Both the position numbers and the translations under genes were made by a program. The notes under the pieces were generated by a model. The model was not told the DNA's origin. It saw only the letters and a list, made by a program, of their open reading frames with translations, and did no database searches. A DNA stretch of 64,000 nt from Rubrivivax sp. (GTDB lineage: Bacteria > Pseudomonadota > Gammaproteobacteria > Burkholderiales > Burkholderiaceae_C): positions 1 to 64,000 of the forward strand of contig JALHPF010000032.1 of NCBI GenBank assembly GCA_022842595.1, in the 5' to 3' direction. Shown piece by piece: positions 61,141-64,000 of this stretch (position 1 is its first letter; each line of letters opens with the position of its first letter).

Positions 61141-61878
61141 TCACCCTGGGCTGCTGAAGCCATGGTCGCGCAGCACGGCCTGGCCCGGGCTGCCCAGCAG
61201 CATGGCGGCGAAAGCTGCGCCGCCGGCGGGCTCGGGCTCCAGCACGACGAGCCCGTAGCGGACGTCCACGGCCAAGGCGTCAGGCAGGTCCAGAAGGCGC
61301 AGCGCCGGAAAGTCGGCGCAGGCCCGGACTGCGTTGCTGCGGTAGGTGATGAAGACATCGGCCTGCCCGGCCTGCAGCAGGCTGCCGTAGCGGCTGCGTC
61401 CGTCACCCTCTTCAGTCTTTTCACCGCGGCCCGTCAACTGCAGTGCCCTGGTCTTCAGCACCGCGGCGCTGCCGGCCGGGGCGCTGCCGCTGGCTTCGAT
61501 GTGGTCGAACAGCTGCCAGGCATAGTCGCCTGAAGGGTCGGCGCCCGGTGTGCTGGTGCCGATGCGCACGTCGGCGTCCAGCAGCCGGCTGGCCAGCCCC
61601 TGGCCGCGCAGGTCGAACCCCGGCGCGACCAGCAGGCAAAGACGGTTGCGCGCGAAGGGCGACACCGTGTGCGCCCTGCCGGTGCTCACCAGCGCCTGCG
61701 GATGATCGAGGTTGGCAGAAGCGAACAGGCTGCTCGGCTCGCCAGCTTGCAGCCTGTCCCTCAGCAGCCCGGCCGCGCCGAAGCACAGCGTCAGCGGGCG
61801 CCTGAATTCACGCTCGAAACAGGCCCCCAGCACCGTGAACGCCGCACGCAGGCTGCCCGCGGCATGGACGGTGGTCAT
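61141..61878 (-). CDS. ModA-like binding protein without a signal peptide
   Basis: This protein has about 245 residues and the ModA fold pattern: VHAAGSLRAAFTVLGACFE at the N-terminus, then FGAAGLLRDRLQAGEPSSLFASAN and a mid-protein DVFITYRSNAV. ModA proteins are periplasmic, but here the first beta-strand begins at residue 3 and no signal peptide precedes it. An alternative GTG start at 61914 (GTGA overlap with tupA) adds only a polar Gly/Pro segment. It would therefore stay in the cytoplasm unless exported differently. A role as an intracellular oxyanion buffer or partner of the downstream ModE-like regulator is an inference. Confidence 0.78.
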   Translation of the reverse strand: MTTVHAAGSLRAAFTVLGACFEREFRRPLTLCFGAAGLLRDRLQAGEPSSLFASANLDHPQALVSTGRAHTVSPFARNRLCLLVAPGFDLRGQGLASRLLDADVRIGTSTPGADPSGDYAWQLFDHIEASGSAPAGSAAVLKTRALQLTGRGEKTEEGDGRSRYGSLLQAGQADVFITYRSNAVRACADFPALRLLDLPDALAVDVRYGLVVLEPEPAGGAAFAAMLLGSPGQAVLRDHGFSSPG

Positions 61879-61910
61879 GCCCCAGGGGCCAGCGCCGGGC
61901 TGGCCGCCGG

Positions 61911-62735
61911 TCACGAACCCGCGTTCGGGAAGAACAATTGCTCGCCGCCGATCTTGTAGCTGGCGATCGCAGCTTGCCCGGCCGGCGACACGACCCAGTC
62001 GGCGAAGGCCTGGGCCATGTCCTTCTTCACGTGCGGGTGCTTCGCGGGGTTGACGACCATCACGCCATATTGGTTGAACAGGCGCTTGTCGCCTTCGACC
62101 AGGATGGCCAGGTCGGCGCGGTTCTTGAAGTTCAGCCAGGTGCCGCGGTCGGCCAGCACATAGGCGCCCGTGGAACTGGCGATGTTCAGCGCCGGGCCCA
62201 TGCCGCAGCCGCATTCCTTGTAGCCGGCGGGCTTGGCGGTGGCGATGTCGACGTTGGCGGCCTTCCAGTAGCGCAGTTCGGCGGCGTGGGTGCCACTCTT
62301 GTCGCCGCGCGAAATGAAGCTGTTGCTGCCGCTGGCCAGCTTGGCCAGCGCGGCGGTGACGTCCTTGCCACGCACGCCGGCCGGGTCGGATTTCGGGCCA
62401 ATGAGCACGAAGTCGTTGTACATCACCGCCCGCCGTGCGGTGGAAAAACCTTCGGCCACGAACTTCTCTTCGGCCACCTGGTCGTGCACGAAGACGATGT
62501 CGGCGTCACCGCGGCGGCCGGTGTCCAGCGCCTGCCCGGTGCCCACGGCGACCACGCGCACGTCGATGCCGGTGGCCTGCTTGAAAGCCGGCAGCAGGTG
62601 GGTGAACAGGCCGGATTGTTCGGTCGACGTGGTCGAGGCCATGACGATGAACTTGTCCTGGGCCTGGGCCAGGGTAACGGGCAGGCCGAGGGCCAGGGCG
62701 AGGCTCAGGACGTGGAACAGTCGACGCAACAACAT
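61911..62735 (-). CDS. tupA: Tungstate-type ABC binding protein (TupA-like)
   Basis: This 274-residue periplasmic binding protein has a signal peptide (LALALGLPVTLAQAQD). TupA signatures follow: MASTTSTEQSGLFTHLLPAF, VVAVGTGQALDTGRRGDADIVFVHD, the ligand-binding FISRGDKSGTHAAELRYW and YVLADRGTWLNF. TupA binds tungstate with very high affinity, and related proteins bind molybdate. It is first in a three-gene operon with a ModA-like protein and a ModE-like regulator. TupB (permease) and TupC (ATPase) genes, normally adjacent, are absent here. The start is fixed by the signal peptide. The shared 23-bp motif lies 64-86 bp upstream. Confidence 0.9.
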   Translation of the reverse strand: MLLRRLFHVLSLALALGLPVTLAQAQDKFIVMASTTSTEQSGLFTHLLPAFKQATGIDVRVVAVGTGQALDTGRRGDADIVFVHDQVAEEKFVAEGFSTARRAVMYNDFVLIGPKSDPAGVRGKDVTAALAKLASGSNSFISRGDKSGTHAAELRYWKAANVDIATAKPAGYKECGCGMGPALNIASSTGAYVLADRGTWLNFKNRADLAILVEGDKRLFNQYGVMVVNPAKHPHVKKDMAQAFADWVVSPAGQAAIASYKIGGEQLFFPNAGS

Positions 62736-62798
62736 GGTGGGTTCGTGGCAGGCAAGCGGGCTGGGAAGCCTGGATTGTTCCCGGCCATGCATCCAGGC

Positions 62799-62821
62799 GC
62801 GATATGTCGGTCAATGCATAG
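62799..62821 (-). promoter_or_regulatory. Shared 23-bp operator-like motif, copy 3
   Basis: On the minus strand it reads CTATGC-N9-CATATCGC, 64-86 bp before tupA. It matches the copy before the TonB-dependent receptor at all but one fixed position and the copy before the ABC operon at all but two. Confidence 0.65.
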
Positions 62822-62866
62822 GTTCGCGGGGCTCGTCAATGCCGTGAAGCTGAATCGCGGCTTGGC

Positions 62867-62907
62867 TTGACCCCGGTCAACAAGTGAAATCACCTGAAGC
62901 CTTCAGG
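62867..62907. promoter_or_regulatory. Two palindromes in the tupA / antiporter divergent gap
   Basis: TTGACC-CC-GGTCAA (62867-62880) and CCTGAA-GCC-TTCAGG (62893-62907) are both perfect. They lie upstream of the antiporter gene and could be operators or small hairpins. No protein partner is evident. Confidence 0.4.
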
Positions 62908-62933
62908 GGATGCATTCATTCAAGAATTCTCCG

Positions 62934-64000
62934 ATGCAAGGCCCCTTCTTCGAGATCTCCGCGCTGCTGCTGATCTGCGCGCTGGCCGGTGCCGTCTTCG
63001 TCCGGCTGCGCCAGCCGGTGCTGGTGGCCTATATCGTCGTGGGCATTGCCGTCGGCCCGGCCGGCATCGGGCTGGTGACGGCGCACGACCAGATCGACCT
63101 GCTGGCCCAGGTGGGGGTGGCGGTGCTGTTGTTCGCGGTCGGCCTGAAGCTGGACCTGCAGCACGTCCGCCACATCGGCCCGGTGGCGCTGGCCACGGGG
63201 CTGGGCCAGCTGGCCTTCACCAGCGTCATCGGCTTCGGCCTCGTGCTGGCGCTGGGCAAGACGCCGATGGAGTCGCTGTATGTCGCCGTGGCGCTGACGT
63301 TTTCCAGCACCATCATCATCGTCAAGCTGCTGTCGGACAAGCGCGAACTCGACAGCCTGCACGGCCGCATCGCGGTGGGCTTCCTGATCGTGCAGGACCT
63401 GGCCGTCGTCGTGGCGATGATGACGATGAGCGCCATGCGCGGCAGCGGTGACGCCGGTGCCGATGCAAGTTGGCTCGCAGTGGTCGGTTCGCTGGCCTGG
63501 CGCCTGGCGGCCGCGGCCGCGGCCCTGTTCGTGCTGATGCGCTGGCTGCTGCCCCCGGTGGTGGCGGCGATGGCCCGTTCGCAGGAGCTGCTGCTGGTGT
63601 TTGCCATCGCCTGGGGTGTGTCGCTGGCATCGCTGGGCGAGTGGGCCGGCTTCAGCAAGGAAGCGGGCGCCTTCCTGGCCGGCTTCTCGCTGGCGTCCAC
63701 GCCCTACCGAGAGGCGATGAACGCCCGCCTGACCGGCATCCGCGACTTCCTGCTGCTGTTCTTCTTCATCGACCTGGGCGCGAAGCTCGACTTCTCGACC
63801 CTGGGCGCCGAAGTCGGCCCGGCGCTGGTGCTTTCGCTGTTCGTGCTGGTGGGCAACCCCTTGATCGTGATGGCCATCATGGGCTTCATGGGCTACCGGC
63901 GCCGCACCGGTTTCCTGGCCGGGCTCACGGTGGCGCAGATCAGCGAGTTCTCGATCGTCTTCGTGGCCATGGGCATCACGCTCGGACACGTGGGCGTGCA
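62934..64000 (+). CDS. CPA2-family cation/proton antiporter (KefB/YbaL-like), 3' truncated by window
   Basis: At least 355 residues of a monovalent cation:proton antiporter-2 membrane protein are present, and the frame is still open at the window edge. About ten hydrophobic segments are visible, with family motifs FVRLRQPVLVAYIVVGIAVGP, GVAVLLFAVGLKLDL, TFSSTIIIVKLLSDKRELDS, VGFLIVQDLAVVVAMM and GAFLAGFSLASTPYREAM. A C-terminal TrkA/RCK domain, common in this family, would lie beyond the window. No RBS is obvious. An in-frame ATG at 62910 would add eight residues. Confidence 0.9.
   Translation, partial: MQGPFFEISALLLICALAGAVFVRLRQPVLVAYIVVGIAVGPAGIGLVTAHDQIDLLAQVGVAVLLFAVGLKLDLQHVRHIGPVALATGLGQLAFTSVIGFGLVLALGKTPMESLYVAVALTFSSTIIIVKLLSDKRELDSLHGRIAVGFLIVQDLAVVVAMMTMSAMRGSGDAGADASWLAVVGSLAWRLAAAAAALFVLMRWLLPPVVAAMARSQELLLVFAIAWGVSLASLGEWAGFSKEAGAFLAGFSLASTPYREAMNARLTGIRDFLLLFFFIDLGAKLDFSTLGAEVGPALVLSLFVLVGNPLIVMAIMGFMGYRRRTGFLAGLTVAQISEFSIVFVAMGITLGHVGV

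Overview
The window is high-GC DNA (my reading is roughly two thirds G+C) with gene content and order typical of a betaproteobacterium of the order Burkholderiales. Supporting signs are the trxB / ftsK-lolA-rarA neighbourhood, the thrB-DUF2782-polA neighbourhood, a BPSS1780-type membrane protein, a PEP-CTERM protein, and many genes without clear Shine-Dalgarno sites. The Sphaerotilaceae/Comamonadaceae side (Rubrivivax/Leptothrix/Roseateles-like) is my guess, and the genus is not determinable by eye. There are no insertion sequences, phage genes, CRISPR arrays or rRNA genes that I can see. One tRNA gene, tRNA-Leu(CAA), is present.

Layout. 0.1-7 kb: ribosomal proteins L33/L28, thioredoxin reductase, a CRP/FNR-type regulator, then ftsK-lolA-rarA. 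7.1-10.7 kb: branched-chain amino acid ABC transporter livHMGF without a binding protein. 10.8-31 kb: mostly housekeeping genes (CsgG-like lipoprotein, ferredoxin reductase, rhomboid, tRNA-Leu, cysM, Nudix, TusA-like, galU, valS, S41 peptidase, guaC, hybrid histidine kinase, uvrD). Among these sit two apparent pseudo-enzymes: a trypsin-fold protein that has lost its triad, and a degenerate 2-hydroxyacid dehydrogenase.

31.3-39 kb: a candidate molybdate/tungstate (or metallophore) acquisition locus. It holds a small sulfite-oxidase-fold protein, a FecCD/BtuCD-type ABC importer of the same architecture as Haemophilus MolABC, a MOT1-type molybdate permease, a SAM methyltransferase and a TonB-dependent receptor. 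39-46.3 kb: DUF779 plus aldehyde dehydrogenase, a membrane protein, thrB, DUF2782 and polA.

46.4-59.8 kb: a locus for extracellular beta-1,3-glucan (laminarin-like) use. It contains a seven-repeat lipoprotein, a PEP-CTERM protein carrying the same C-terminal module, a GH17 lipoprotein, a porin, a GH81 endo-glucanase, a lipoprotein with four carbohydrate-binding-like modules and a LacI-family regulator. Four near-identical 14-bp palindromes of the LacI-operator type lie in front of the transcription units. 59.9-62.8 kb: a tungstate-type operon of TupA, a signal-less ModA-like protein and a ModE-type HTH fused to a binding-protein domain, with no permease or ATPase. The window ends inside a CPA2 cation/proton antiporter.

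The most interesting result is a 23-bp motif, YTATGM-N9-CATATYGC. It occurs in the same orientation in front of three separate units: the MolABC-like ABC operon (31.9 kb), the TonB-dependent receptor (39.0 kb) and tupA (62.8 kb). It ties the 31-39 kb and 60-63 kb loci into one putative oxyanion regulon, probably read by the ModE-like regulator at 60-61 kb. This suggests an outer-membrane-to-cytoplasm Mo/W import system with a TonB-dependent step. No search or folding program was run. All family calls come from reading motifs in the translated sequence.
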